From Diploptera punctata (lineage: Eukaryota; Arthropoda; Insecta; Blattodea; Blaberidae): 64,000 nucleotides of DNA. The translations under genes and the position numbers were made by a program. Shown here in pieces: positions 44,436 to 55,390 of this stretch. Under the pieces are notes generated by a model, which did not search any database, was not told the origin of the DNA, and saw only the letters and a list, made by a program, of their open reading frames with translations. The stretch is taken from the NCBI GenBank assembly GCA_030220185.1, contig JASPKZ010004958.1, forward strand, positions 213,501 through 277,500, written 5' to 3'. Within the stretch, counting starts at the first letter, position 1. Each line of letters starts with the position of its first letter.

Positions 44436-44761
44436 GCGATGGCAATTTTAGAAAGATACACTCTGTCCAAATCTAAGCAATTCCAAAATTTAGCTAAGAA
44501 TCCTGGTATAGTACCTCTTGCTCCCGATCATTAGTCCTGTGACAGTTATATTATCTAATTGGTATATATCTTTGTAATAGTCAACTGTTGGCACATATGA
44601 CATTCTTTTCAGAGTCAACTTCCTCAGGTTGGCTAATATGAATCTCAAAACGGATTGTGGGATCTAATATCATACCAATTTTAGATGATGGTCTAAATGC
44701 AACAATATTTATTCGTCTATTACTCCCATTTACTAATTTAATATTAAAAATATTAAATTAG

Positions 44762-44885
44762 GATCTGATAAATCAGTTGTCCTCATCTAAAATAAAGTTC
44801 TGTTTGAAAACTTCAAGTAGTTAAAAATATGATGGCCTTTCAAAACAATGTTTAATCTTCTGCATTTCAATTGATATTATCGCCT
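44762..44885. repeat. Relic related to the 36,937-37,225 foldback
   Basis: GTTGTCCTCATCTAAAATAAAGTTC, AGTAGTTAAAAATATG and GGCCTTTCAAAACAATG resemble one arm and centre of the foldback; the opposite arm is not evident. Confidence 0.4.
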
Positions 44886-46261
44886 CACTATGATAGTTGT
44901 CCGTTTATACAAAAGCAGGTGGAGCGACAATGCTTAACAATGATTGACATGCTCAATTATTATAGTGGCGGTAGTCGGCATCTTTGTATTTAATTATACT
45001 TATATAACATCTACGGGAAAATAAAGCGAACCGCAGGACAACCATCATAGGTAGGCTACAATACAAATGGGGGCATTCAGTAGCCAAAGCGCTGCAAAAG
45101 CGCTTTAGCGCTTTATCTGCAGCATACCATTCAGAGGGCAATAAAGCGCTCTAGCGGACTTGCAGCTACTGCAGCGAAGTAAAAGTAGGCTGCAGACAGA
45201 AAAAACCGCTGCATCCATTGTGATTGGCTGGTTCATTCAGTTTAACATGGCGTCTTTGTCCATAAACAATTTATGTTTGATGTACAAATTTTGTGTTATT
45301 TATGTCTGGACATTAATATATGAGTTATTCGAGGTGGCTAACCGTTTTAGACGAACATAAGTGATATATTAAGTAAAACTAAAAACAGTGATAATTTTAA
45401 GATTATTATCAAGATCAATAATTTACGATTATAACCTCTTTTCATGCAAATCATTGTGTTATTGACGAGTGAATGTTTTTATTATGAAAATTGTATCCGC
45501 AGATGATTCATTCGCTAATACCTGGTGCCAAGTTAATTATAATTTTTGTTTTCAAGATATATGAAATAAATTAGAATAGTATGATTGCGTTCATGGGGTC
45601 ATTTCTGGAAGTGCTACAGTGGTTGTCGAACCAATTTTCTCTACAGATAAAACGAACATTTGTACTATTCATTAAATGTGCAACACAATAAGAAATTTGT
45701 GTAATGGACAAAGAGATGAACTGTGTATCTTATGTTTGTAATCTTTTCTGAATAAAGAGTTTTGTGAAGTATCGGCCATAACTTGAATTCAAATATTACA
45801 ATATTCTAGATTTCTTATCTAAATTTGACCAGTGAAGATACAAATACTCTGTGTGATGTGCACGAATAAAATTAAATTACAGCTAGAGTTGGTTAATGTA
45901 TTAACAAAAAATTTTGCACTCTGCATAGGATTTTAATCACAGCTGATCCATTATTATTTAATCTCCAACTTTTTATATACTATGTCCTATCATTGAGATA
46001 CTGAGAGCCATTTGTCCTATCATTGAGATACTGAGAGCCATTTCTTGAACCAGGTATGAATAATTTTCACTTTAATTCCCAATTTATCGTAAAATGAAAT
46101 GTGGTCTTATATCTTTTAATTCAAATGCATGTAGTCTCTCTTATGGGATATTGCTATTCACTGTATACTACCATTAATCTTGGTGGTAAATGTTTTTCAT
46201 ATTATTATAAATGATTCAGTGATATACTATTTAGTGTAACTTACTTACTTACTCACTGGCA

Positions 46262-48313
46262 CTATCGAACCCGTAGGTTCATGGCCGCACGGATATAAGC
46301 TCTCCATACATCCCTATCCTGAGCTAATGCTTTCCAATCATTCCCTGTATAATCTACTTCCCTCAAATCATAGTTAATGTTGTTCTCCCACCTCATTCTT
46401 GGTCTACCAACTGGGCGTTTTCCTTCTGGCTTTCCTACAAGAAGTTTCCATGCACGTCTTTCATTCCCCATACGCGCAACATGTCCTGCCCATCGCAGTC
46501 TACGGGACTTAACTGTTCTTATTATATCTGGCTTCCTATAAAGACCATGTAGTTCATTGTTATGTAGTCTTCTCCATTCACCTGTCTGTTCATCTCTCTT
46601 TGGTCCAAAAATTTTCCTAAGAACTTTATTCTCAAATACTCGTAATCTCCTTTCCTCCCTTAAAGTAAGAGTCCATGTTTCGCACCCATATAATATAACT
46701 GGTAGAATAATAGTTTTATATATTTTCAGCTTAACGTTTTTTGAAAGGAGTTGGGACATCAAAAGTCTCTGCAATGCATAATAGCATGCATTTCCAGAAT
46801 TGAGCCTATGTTTAATTTCTTTGTGCATCTCATTCCTATTTGTGATTATTGTTCCTAGGTATTTGAATTCAGCCACTTCCTCAAAATTTCCCTCATTTGT
46901 CATTAGCTGTCCATTTCCATTATATACTGAATTTCTACGTGTGACCATATATTTAGTTTTACTGATATTTACTTCCAGTCCTAATTTCTTAGTGTTACTC
47001 AATAGTGTGTGCGTGTTGGCCTTTAGTATCTCCTCGCTATCAGCCAGTAGTACTACATCATCAGCATAAACTAACAGCTTATTAATACCATTCAGTTGTA
47101 AGCCTTCCTCATTCTCTAAAGATTTAATGGCATGCTCTAGTACAAAATTAAATAGTAGAGGAGATAGTGCATCTCCTTGCTTCAACCCATTCTGGATTTC
47201 AAAAGTGTCTGAAAACTGTTTGCCTACACGCACCCTACTCTTTGAGCCATTTAGACACATTCGTATAAGTCTAACTAACTTTTTAGGAATTCCGAACTCC
47301 AGCAGGATACTATATAACTTCTCCCTCTTAATTGAATCATATGCTTTTTTGAAGTCTACATATAGTTGATGTACAGTACCATTATATTCCCATTTCTTTT
47401 CTAAAATCTGTCTTATACTAAAAATCTGATCTGTTGTAGACCTGTTTCTTCTAAATGCACATTGATGATCTCCTAGAATGTCATCAATATAGGGAGTAAG
47501 TCTGCTTACTAATATATTTGTTAGAATTTTGTACGAAGTTGAAAGTAATGAGATGCCCCTATAGTTGTTGCAATCAGTTTTATCTCCTTTCTTATAAATT
47601 GGTACGATAATTGATTCCTTCCATTCATCTGGAAGAGCTTCTTTTTCCCAAATCATACTAAGCAACCAGCGTATCTTGTCCATCAATTTTTCTCCCCCTG
47701 ATTTTATCAGTTCTGCTGGGATCTCATCTGAACCTGATGCTTTATACATCTTCAATTTTTCAATCGCCATTTCAACCTCTAATGCACTTGGCTCTGTGAC
47801 TAGCATTTCTGCTGTCTGTAACTTATCCTCCTCAATGTCCTGTTCTGTATGTACATTTAATAGCTGATTAAAGTAACTTTTCCATCTATTTAATATACTC
47901 CTAGAATCTGCAATCATATCCCCATTTTCATTCCGAATTATGTTTGTTCTAGCCTGAAACCCTTTCTTCTCTATACTAATTCCCTGATATAATTCTCTAA
48001 TGTTCCTATTTTTTGCATTCATTTCAAGATCATTAATCTTCTCTCTCAAATATTCCCTCTTTTTACTCTTTAGTAACTTGGTGGTTTCCCGTCTAACACT
48101 ACCCAATTGCTCTAAATTTACCTCATTTGGCTCGTGTAACCATTTCATTTTTGCTAGCTTTCTTTTCTTTACAATGTCGGCACATTCCTCATCAAACCAT
48201 TTCTTGTTTTGCCTCTTTTTTAAACAACCAATGCTTTCTGATGCTGACAATTTAATAGTATCTCTTATAGCCTCCCATTCTTTATTTATATCAGTTTCTT
48301 CTTCGTTTGCCAC
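46262..48313 (-). CDS. RTE reverse transcriptase ORF, 683 codons, open
   Basis: An open frame with all RT motifs. Residues about 65-190 form the linker (REKINDLEMNAKNRNIRELYQ). KASGSDEIPAELIK and LPDEWKESIIVPIYKKGDK open the RT. Then come NYRGISLLSTSYKILTNIL, DHQCAFRRNRSTTDQIF, LYVDFKKAYDSI (motif A), GLKQGDALSPLLFNFVLE (motif B) and LLVYADDVVLLADSEE (motif C, intact YADD). FKYLGTIIT and the C-terminal RRLRWAGHVARMGNER, GKRPVGRPRMRWENN and QDRDVWRAYIRAAMNLR follow. The start is only the first Met after a nonsense TAA (48,365-48,367; TAC in copy A1), so the natural protein is longer. It would copy element RNA at the nicked target. Confidence 0.88.
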   Translation of the reverse strand: MANEEETDINKEWEAIRDTIKLSASESIGCLKKRQNKKWFDEECADIVKKRKLAKMKWLHEPNEVNLEQLGSVRRETTKLLKSKKREYLREKINDLEMNAKNRNIRELYQGISIEKKGFQARTNIIRNENGDMIADSRSILNRWKSYFNQLLNVHTEQDIEEDKLQTAEMLVTEPSALEVEMAIEKLKMYKASGSDEIPAELIKSGGEKLMDKIRWLLSMIWEKEALPDEWKESIIVPIYKKGDKTDCNNYRGISLLSTSYKILTNILVSRLTPYIDDILGDHQCAFRRNRSTTDQIFSIRQILEKKWEYNGTVHQLYVDFKKAYDSIKREKLYSILLEFGIPKKLVRLIRMCLNGSKSRVRVGKQFSDTFEIQNGLKQGDALSPLLFNFVLEHAIKSLENEEGLQLNGINKLLVYADDVVLLADSEEILKANTHTLLSNTKKLGLEVNISKTKYMVTRRNSVYNGNGQLMTNEGNFEEVAEFKYLGTIITNRNEMHKEIKHRLNSGNACYYALQRLLMSQLLSKNVKLKIYKTIILPVILYGCETWTLTLREERRLRVFENKVLRKIFGPKRDEQTGEWRRLHNNELHGLYRKPDIIRTVKSRRLRWAGHVARMGNERRAWKLLVGKPEGKRPVGRPRMRWENNINYDLREVDYTGNDWKALAQDRDVWRAYIRAAMNLRVR

Positions 48314-48411
48314 ATTGTCATCTGAAGATTCCAGTACTTCAAATCTATTAGCAATTTTGATTTGTTATTCTTGCCGCATTTCATCATTTTTCAAGTTTTT
48401 TAATTCATATT

Positions 48412-49303
48412 TTACAGAATCATCTTTAGCGTTCGTTCCCTCTCATAAGCGATAGCCGTGTGTCTGATTTTCACTCTGACCAGATGATGATCCGAATTGC
48501 AGTCTGTCCCTCTAACTGATATAACATCAATGATGCTACTGTGCCAGCGTTTATCCACTAATACATGATCTATCTGGTTCCGAGTTTCTCCATCTGGGGA
48601 CGTCCAGGTGTATTTATGAATATCCTTATGCTGAAATGTTGTGCTCTTAACAATGAGATTCTTTGATGTGGCAAATGTGACTAATCTAACCCCGTTGTCG
48701 TTACTATCGTCATGAAGACTGAATTTGCCTATTGTTGGTTTGAATATATCTTCCCGCCCCACTTTTGCATTAAAATCTCCTAAGACAATTTTCATATGAT
48801 ATAGTGAAAGGGTATCAAATAAGCATTCTAATTCTTCATAGAACTCATCCTTGATCTTGTCATCTTTATCTTCTGTGGGGGGCATGTACATTTACAATTA
48901 TAAAATCATGTCGTTTACCCTTTAGAATTATGTATGATATCCTATCACTAACAAACTTAATATCTCGGATAGCGGATAGGATCCTCCTTCTGACTAAAAA
49001 ACCCGTTCCAAATGCAGGTCTTTCTGCACCCCCATAGTATAATGCAAAGCTTCCTGATTCCTGACTACCTTCTCCTGGCCACCTAACTTCCTGTAAAGCG
49101 ACTATATCCAAGGGCGATTTATCGAATTCCCGCGTTAATATCTCTAGTGCCCCGCTATTGTATAAAGTTCTAACATTCCATGTTCCTAGGAACATGTCCC
49201 TGTGTTTGAGCCTTTGGCATGGGTTCCCTGAAGTAGTCCCCGCCCGGAGAACCGAATGGGGGACTATTTGACCTCCGGAAAATTTTACCCCAGTAGAACC
49301 CAT
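48412..49303 (-). pseudogene. RTE endonuclease domain, frameshifted
   Basis: Two overlapping frames: 49,303-48,866 with LGTWNVRTLYNSGALEIL, ALQEVRWPGEGSQ (catalytic Glu), YYGGAE and GTGFLVRR; and 48,891-48,412 with LGDFNAKVG, YTWTSPDGETRNQIDHVLVDK and DCNSDHHLVRVKIR (catalytic Asp/His). A single-base change in a G-run near 48,880 separates them, and extra bases near 48,440-48,460 break the link to the RT frame. It nicks target DNA for target-primed reverse transcription. Confidence 0.85.
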
Positions 49304-49450
49304 GTCCGCATTTCTTGACGGTTGTATTTTTACGGTGAAAGATCGTCACTCTTTCGACCAAGGTACTTATTTCGTCTGGCTTATCACCTTCGACCAGTCC
49401 GGCATGGGTAACCCTATCGGCAGCAATGCTACCGCCGGCATAGCTCTCAG

Positions 49451-50794
49451 AACACTTAACTTTACTAAGAAAGTGGCATTGCTAATGTTAGTGATTATAT
49501 TAAATAATGTCTTTAAGCATGGTGACTGAGAGGTTATCTATAATTAACTGCTGTTATGACAGAATTTCACATATAAGGTTGGAAATTACATATAATGTTT
49601 TGGTTTTATTTTAACCTTAAAGATTATGGTAGTTACTCTTACAAATAATTAATATTTTCAGATGATGCAAAAAAATTAATTAATCAATTATTAAGAAAAC
49701 TGTATTTAAATTATTATAAATTGATATTCTTCTTTGTTTTCATTTCAATTCCGTAACAAATTTAAAATAAAGATGAAGCATGTTTGAGGTTTAAAAATTA
49801 CAATGATGCCTTCCTATATACAATTGTTTGGTTGCTGTACTTAGGTCATGTCTTGCACCACTTATATTCATTTGCACATATGCCTATATTTCCTGTGTTT
49901 TCTAATGTAACCCCTATTCCTCATAGATTTAAATATAGGCCTAAAAGTGTCAAATATTATGTAAGAAATGATATGAATAAAATGGCTGAACAATTAAATA
50001 AAATTTGCCCCACAGCCCACCTGGCAATACTATTAGTGGGTTATTAAATATATGTGTTATGTGATGATGAAGGAGCAATATATGCATCACATAGGGAATT
50101 CGCAGGAGTGATGTTAAATATAATAAGATAATTTCAAGTTGAGACCAACTCAGGGTCAGATCGAGAGATTAAATTAAGCCCATATATTTATATAGGTCTA
50201 TAATTAACTAGGGTGCAGGCTGACTACATCTGATGAACAAAATAGATTAGATGAAAATGGGGAAGGTGGAATAAAAATTGTGGTAGGGGAAAATGGGAGA
50301 AACCCGAAAGAATATGCCGCAGATCTGTTTCCTCCACTACAAAATCTATGTATAATGACCGAGACTAATTAAGATAAAAAAAGCTACTCTTACTAAAACA
50401 CAAATTAATAATATTAAACTAATAATAAATATTATAAATAAGATTCTCGAGAAACCAGCGATGAGAGGCGAGTGTCTAATCGCTTGCGTCACGGAGCCGC
50501 CTGATACATTAATAATTAAAAAAAATACAAATTTTCTCGTTATATTTTATTTTAAACGATCTATTCGTCAATTTCATAAATTACATACATTAAAATAAAT
50601 CGTAAATTCTGCATGTCCCTATTAGTATTATGATTAATTTCAATAGCATCGCGTAGTAATATGAGTAATGAGCCAATGAACAAATTAAAATTTGGCGGTA
50701 TAGCTGCATGCAGCGGTCCATTCAACAGACCCCTTAAATTTCCGCTGCAAATGGCAGCCATTTTTGCTAAAGCGCTAGAGCGCTTTATTGGCGG
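49451..50794. other. No gene recognised
   Basis: AT-rich inside of the Harbinger-like element. The 87-codon ORF at 49,784-50,047 has no known motif. 50,690-50,794 carries the right subterminal AGCGCT sequence. Confidence 0.4.
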
Positions 50795-50814
50795 CTGAAT
50801 GCGCCCAATGTTAA

Positions 50815-52279
50815 CCCTCTTAGTGCCGAGTGCCGAACCTGTCGGCTAGTTACGGTCAGCTGTGGGCTGCCAGCGATCCGCTAGACTAGCATACTGTGAA
50901 ATGCCACGCCTTTTTGGCTGAAAATACACGGCTCTGAATTTTTGCAAATAAATAAACAAGTATAACGAATTATAATTTAAAACTTATGGAATAGAGTGTC
51001 CATACATAACACAATCGATTAATGAAAATATTGTCTTTAATTATTGTGAAGTACTATTAATACATTTATCTAAACATGATATTTGTGCACGGTGAAATAT
51101 TTTTTAATACTTTTAATTTAAAAAAGGTTGTTTTAAAATTAATATTACAACGGTAAAAAAAATACTATAACGAAGTGCATTCATTCTATTACGAAATCAC
51201 ACAAAACATCGAATCTACATCGAATACGATTTACAAAAAAAAAAAAAGAGAGGGAGATAGAGAGAGAGAGAAGGGAAAATATCTATGAGTTAATTAAATA
51301 TAATAATTATTCTTATGGTACTCACCTAAACTTTCTGGAAAGAAGACTTGTTGCTGAATAACTCAATCTTTATTTTTAGTAACTGTTAATTAACACTAAT
51401 GTTTTCTTGACACTAAAATTAACACCAACACTAATGAAAAAAGTGTAAACCTATCACTAAATTTAGCCTAATAGAGAAAACATATATAACAATGGATTTT
51501 GAAGCCTTAATTATAAATCTCGCATTAATAATAAATAACCTTTCAATCTGAAATAAGATATTGGTGGGGAATCAGGAGGAGGCGTATGTTTTGGTCCAGG
51601 CAATTCCATGAATGTGAAAGGAGGCTCAGGATGTGGGTCAGGTTCGGTTGGAAATATTTCTCTGAAATTTTGAATATCGTTTTCATCGCCATCGTTGTTA
51701 TCACAGGTAACATTACCATTATCTTCATTTACCTGTATATCAAATTGAACCGAGGAAAGTTCCATTAGAAGAGTGTAAACGCCTTTTTTTTCAAATGTGG
51801 TGATTCGGGGGGTGTGTCTGGTACAGTTCCGTCACTATTATCAGAGCCTAAATCATCACTGTCACTCGTGGAAAAATAATCCTTCGGAATAAAACTTCAC
51901 ATTGATCAAAATACTAAATTAAATTTTCATCATCTACACCAGCTTTAAAAATTTCACTAGAACCGCTTGCCATTGCGACTTGAAAATCCACACTTAACAT
52001 CTGTAACTAACTGAAGGAGCTTGTTTTTAACTTGTAAAACTACCCTAGTGAAAGCCAAAACACCCTCATAAATATATTAAAGCAAGGTCGAAAGATTCCC
52101 CTAACATGCAAGTTGCATTCCTTTACTATAGGATGCCAAAAAATTAGTTAAACTATGCAAAATTTAGACGGCCGATCAAATCGTTTCTGGCAATTTAAAT
52201 GCTGGAACTTTAAAGCCGGCCGTGACGGCTTTGGCATTTAAACCCTTAGCACACGCAGTCAGGCCTGGCTCTAAGAGGG
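50815..52279. mobile_element. piggyBac-type element relic in TTAA sites
   Basis: TTAA at 50,811-50,814 and 52,280-52,283. Ends CCCTCTTAGTGCCGAG and (reverse complement) CCCTCTTAGAGCCAGG match over the first 9-10 bases and more loosely beyond. Only a transposase fragment remains (51,765-51,511, minus). The rest is AT-rich with an AGAG run at about 51,249-51,272. Confidence 0.75.
51511..51765 (-). pseudogene. piggyBac transposase N-terminal fragment
   Basis: An acidic N-terminal stretch (NEDNGNVTCDNNDGDENDI) is followed by FREIFPTEPDPHPEP, LPGPKHTPPPDSPPISYF and then LLLM. The proline-rich PGxxxxxxPPDSPxxYF phrase matches the start of the transposase core in piggyBac-type proteins. The catalytic Asp-containing part is absent. 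Confidence 0.6.
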
Positions 52280-53306
52280 TTAATTATATAAGTTGTACAA
52301 CGGGTTCAGGCCTGCGGGCGTGTTCTTCCTGAGCAAGTCTTTATTATCAGCTTCTTTTAAAATGTCTATGTCTTCTAGTATGCTAATCTTGTTGTTGTTT
52401 CTTCTGTGCAATTTTGACATAGTATTACTGATTTTGTTGAATTGATGACCCGTTTCTAGTGTATGTTTGGCAAAACTTGATTTATCTTCGTTATTAATGT
52501 TTTTTTTAATGTTCAGTATATATTCTGTTAAAATTTCTTGTTGTTCTACCGATGTAAAACTTATCGCAATTTTGTAGTTTATAAACGCCTTTTTTTTATT
52601 TTTATTTGTTACTTCAATTTTGTTTGATACGATATTGTTGAGTTTGTTATTAGTTCTAAAGGTGATTTTTATATTTTTGTCTTTTTTTTTTCATCGAATT
52701 AGTTAATTTAACCGTTTCAAATTTGGGAGATATATCCTGTGATATCGTTTCTGGCAATTTAAATGCTGGAACTTTAAAGCCGGCCGTGACGGCTTTGGCA
52801 TTTAAACCCTTAGCACACGCAGTCAGGCCTGGCTCTAAGAGGGTTAATTATATAAGTTGTACAACGGGTTCAGGCCTGCGGGCGTGTTCTTCCTGAGCAA
52901 GTCTTTATTATCAGCTTCTTTTAAAATGTCTATGTCTTCTAGTATGCTAATCTTGTTGTTGTTTCTTCTGTGCAATTTTGACATAGTATTACTGATTTTG
53001 TTGAATTGATGACCCGTTTCTAGTGTATGTTTGGCAAAACTTGATTTATCTTCGTTATTAATGTTTTTTTTAATGTTCAGTATATATTCTGTTAAAATTT
53101 CTTGTTGTTCTACCGATGTAAAACTTATCGCAATTTTGTAGTTTATAAACGCCTTTTTTTTATTTTTATTTGTTACTTCAATTTTGTTTGATACGATATT
53201 GTTGAGTTTGTTATTAGTTCTAAAGGTGATTTTTATATTTTTGTCTTTTTTTTTTCATCGAATTAGTTAATTTAACCGTTTCAAATTTGGGAGATATATC
53301 CTGTGC
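52181..53306. repeat. 563-bp tandem duplication, identical by eye
   Basis: Unit 1 52,181-52,743, unit 2 52,744-53,306. Each unit holds the last ~100 bp of the piggyBac end, TTAA, and about 460 bp of Penelope 3' sequence. I found no mismatch between the units. Confidence 0.85.
52284..52743 (-). pseudogene. Penelope GIY-YIG endonuclease end (second Penelope family)
   Basis: Minus-strand reading: DKNIKITFRTNNKLNN, then a degraded domain core in which the YIGxT signature is mutated, HIKKNINNEDKSSFAKHTLETGH-type region (about 52,500), KISILEDIDILKEA and NPLYNLYN before the stop. These are the typical GIY-YIG domain and terminus of Penelope-like elements, different from the copy at 2,760-3,382. 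Repeated exactly in the second tandem unit (52,847-53,306). Confidence 0.7.
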
Positions 53307-53485
53307 CAAATAATACGAAGGCTTGATTCTCGCAAGGTCTCTTTGCTGAACATAGCCATGCTCATCATTGCGTTTAAAGAGTGAAACTGAAACAAGTCAC
53401 CAGGTAGCGTCAACTGTCCAGCGGGGAGCGCTCCTAATGCATATCGGAGCGCACCGTCTCACGGAGCTCGTGTTTTACATAGCTG

Positions 53486-54352
53486 CTTTAGAGGATGAAG
53501 AAGGCCTACAACTCAATGGTATTAATAAGTTGTTAGTTTATGCTGATGATGTAGTACTATTGGGCGATATTGAGGAGATACTAAAGGCCAACACGGACAC
53601 ACTATTGAGTAACACTAAGAAATGGAGACTGGATGTAAATATCAATAATATTAAATATATGGTCACACATAAAAATACATTATATAATGGAAATGGAGAG
53701 CTAATATCAAATGAGGGAAATTTTGAGAAAGTAGCTAAATTCAAATATCTAGGAACAATAATCACAAATATGAATTAGATGCACAAAGAAATTAAACATA
53801 GGCTCAATTCTGGAAATGCGCGCTGTCATGAATTACAGAGACTCTCGACGTCCCAACTCCTTTGAAAAAAGTTAAACTGAAAATATATAAAACTATTATT
53901 CAATCAGTTATATTATATGGATGCGAAACATGGATTCTTACTTTAAGGAGGGAAAGGAGATTACAAGTATTTGATAATACATTTCTCAAGAAAATGTTTG
54001 GACCAAAGAGAGATGAACAGACAGGTGAATGGAGAAGGCTACATAACAATGAACTACGTGGTCTTTACAGGAAGCCAGATATAATATGAACAGTTAAGTC
54101 TCGTAGACTGCGATCGACAGGACTTGCTGGCACGAATGGGGAATGAAAGATGTGCATGGAAGTTTCTTGTAGGATCACCAGAGGGAAAACGGTCAGTTGG
54201 TAGACCAATAATGAGGTGGAAGAATTACATTAACTATGATTTGAGGGAAGTAGATTATACAGGGAATGATTGGAAAACATCAGCTCAGGATAGGGATGTA
54301 TGGAGAACTTATATCAGTGCGGTCATAAACCTAAGAGTTCGATAGTGCCAGT
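53486..54352 (+). pseudogene. RTE reverse transcriptase end (piece 4)
   Basis: Continues from piece 3: EDEEGLQLNGINKLLVYADDVVLLGD (motif C with YADD), KWRLDVNINNIKYMVT, KFKYLGTIIT; then (53,862 on) LKIYKTIIQSVILYGCETW and GPKRDEQTGEWRRLH; then (54,124 on) ARMGNERCAWKFL, GKRSVGRPIMRW and QDRDVWRTYI. Stops and frameshifts at about 53,778, 53,862 and 54,090. Ends in CCAGTGAGTTAGTTAG. Confidence 0.85.
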
Positions 54353-54869
54353 GAGTTAGTTAGCACTGTGGTAACTGAAAGTTGATTTAAGAAAAAATAG
54401 CATTTACAGTTTAACTCATTTGCCCGCTCGATCGCATTGAAATCTGTAGCAATGAATAGTGCATGTATATTACTTGTGTATGAGATTGTCATAATAATAT
54501 TTAATTGAATAAATCAATAGTTTAGTGATTTAGTTAATAGGAATATATAATTTACTTAAGTGTACAGTTATTAAGTCATATAAGTATACATAATATATAT
54601 TAGTATAAACTTGTTTCCATAATTTAAATATATTTCAATATGGGCTTATGATAGATTAGATACGATTACTTTAAAAATTGTTGCAGTGGAGACAAAAAAT
54701 ATTAACACCATACAATAAAGTACTGTGATAACAAAAAGGAGCAAAGCAATAATGTAAGAACTGCCATATAAATGCGAGTGTGAGTTTAAAAGTGTGTTGA
54801 AGATTAATACATAATTGGATTTGTGCACGGGATTGAAGCATTGATGAAGGTGTTTACTATTTTAAAATA
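54353..54869. other. No gene recognised
   Basis: AT-rich flank of the RTE copy. 54,650-54,830 contains an unrecognised 60-codon minus ORF. Confidence 0.4.
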
Positions 54870-55290
54870 ATCTAATATATAAAAACGAATGTTTGTTTGT
54901 TTGTATTTTATGCGCTGCCATATAGTTCATTCGATTGTGAAGGGGATTTTTGCAATATGTTCAGGAGATTCCCGGGATGAACATAGGCTATAAGAGAGTT
55001 GTGATACTCAACTCCTACACCCTTAAAATCACCCTTTGTAGTGAAAAACGTTTTAAAAAAAGTAGCTTTTTGGACGCTTAAATGGCTTATGCTGCCTAAA
55101 CCATAACAAATACACAAAATTAATGTACACAGAATTGAACATCTAAAAAACTCTATAAAAAAAAAAGTCCGCGTAAACATTTGTTTATCTTTTACGGAAA
55201 ACTCACAATAACCATTTCTGTCTTTCTTTGATACCAAGAAGATTTGGATAAGTAGATTCCTGGGCAAGCGTAGCAGCGAACGGCGGATGT
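54870..55290 (+). mobile_element. Helitron-like fragment
   Basis: Begins TCTAATATATAAAAACGAATG with TTTGTTTGTTTG, contains TATGCGCTGCCATATAG, TCCCGGGATGAACATAGGC and GTAGCTTTTTGGACGC, and ends near GTAGCAGCGAACGGCGGA without a CTAG end. An inverted relative occupies about 61,190-61,488. Confidence 0.55.
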
Positions 55291-55300
55291 TCTTTTACGG

Positions 55301-55390
55301 ACTATTGAACTCATGCCCCAAATGGCAGTCAATGACCAATCACATTTCAATGATTTTTTTATTTACAACCAATCACAGTAACATGGCGTT
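55301..55390 (+). repeat. Repeat shared with 62,072-62,160
   Basis: GGACTATTGAACTCATGCCCC, AGTCAATGACCAATCAC and ATTTACAACCAATCACAG occur here and, with few changes, at 62,072-62,160. Family unknown; ends in the R1-like element here. Confidence 0.6.

Larger units (their letters stand above)
46240..49450 (-). mobile_element. RTE-type retrotransposon, best-preserved copy
   Basis: The minus-strand order of endonuclease, reverse transcriptase, C-terminal region and tail (CTTACTTACTTACTCACTGGC on the plus strand at 46,240-46,260) is complete except for the 5' leader, which stops near 49,450. It serves as the reference for all other copies here. Confidence 0.9.
45069..50806. mobile_element. TIR element with GGGxGCATTCAG ends (Harbinger-like)
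   Basis: Left end GGGGGCATTCAGTAGCC; the right end reverse-complements to GGGCGCATTCAGCCGCC. Both are followed by AGCGCT-rich subterminal sequence (AAAGCGCTNTAGCG). A possible 3-bp duplication AAT flanks it. It contains the RTE copy at 46,240-49,450; about 2.5 kb remains without that. ORFs at 45,160-45,360 and 49,784-50,047 are not recognised. Harbinger assignment rests on end sequence and duplication size only. Confidence 0.5.
43657..53485. mobile_element. hAT-like element, 9.8 kb, with nested insertions
   Basis: 8-bp duplication CTTTAGAG at 43,649-43,656 and 53,486-53,493. Ends CAGGCATGTCACAGTTCAGAGCTCC and (reverse complement) CAGCTATGTAAAACACGAGCTCC start with CAG and share GAGCTCC. No hAT transposase was recognised. 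The inside holds Harbinger-like, RTE, piggyBac and Penelope sequence, so it is a non-autonomous or captured carrier. Confidence 0.65.
34352..54352 (+). mobile_element. RTE-type element in four pieces spread over 20 kb (nest host)
   Basis: Pieces 34,352-35,241, 37,964-39,245, 43,405-43,656 and 53,486-54,352 follow the order of the copy at 49,450-46,240 without overlap or loss. They are separated by a mariner-type element (TA duplication), a tandem jockey-type insertion (ATTAAATTA/ATTATATTA) and a hAT-like element (CTTTAGAG). Removing the inserts leaves about 3.3 kb. The 3' tail GTGAGTTAGTTAG is at 54,340-54,352. Confidence 0.85.

Noticed and set aside
44953..45360. Short ORFs near the Harbinger-like left end as a transposase
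   Set aside because: No nuclease or Myb-like motifs; partly encoded by AGCGCT subterminal repeats.
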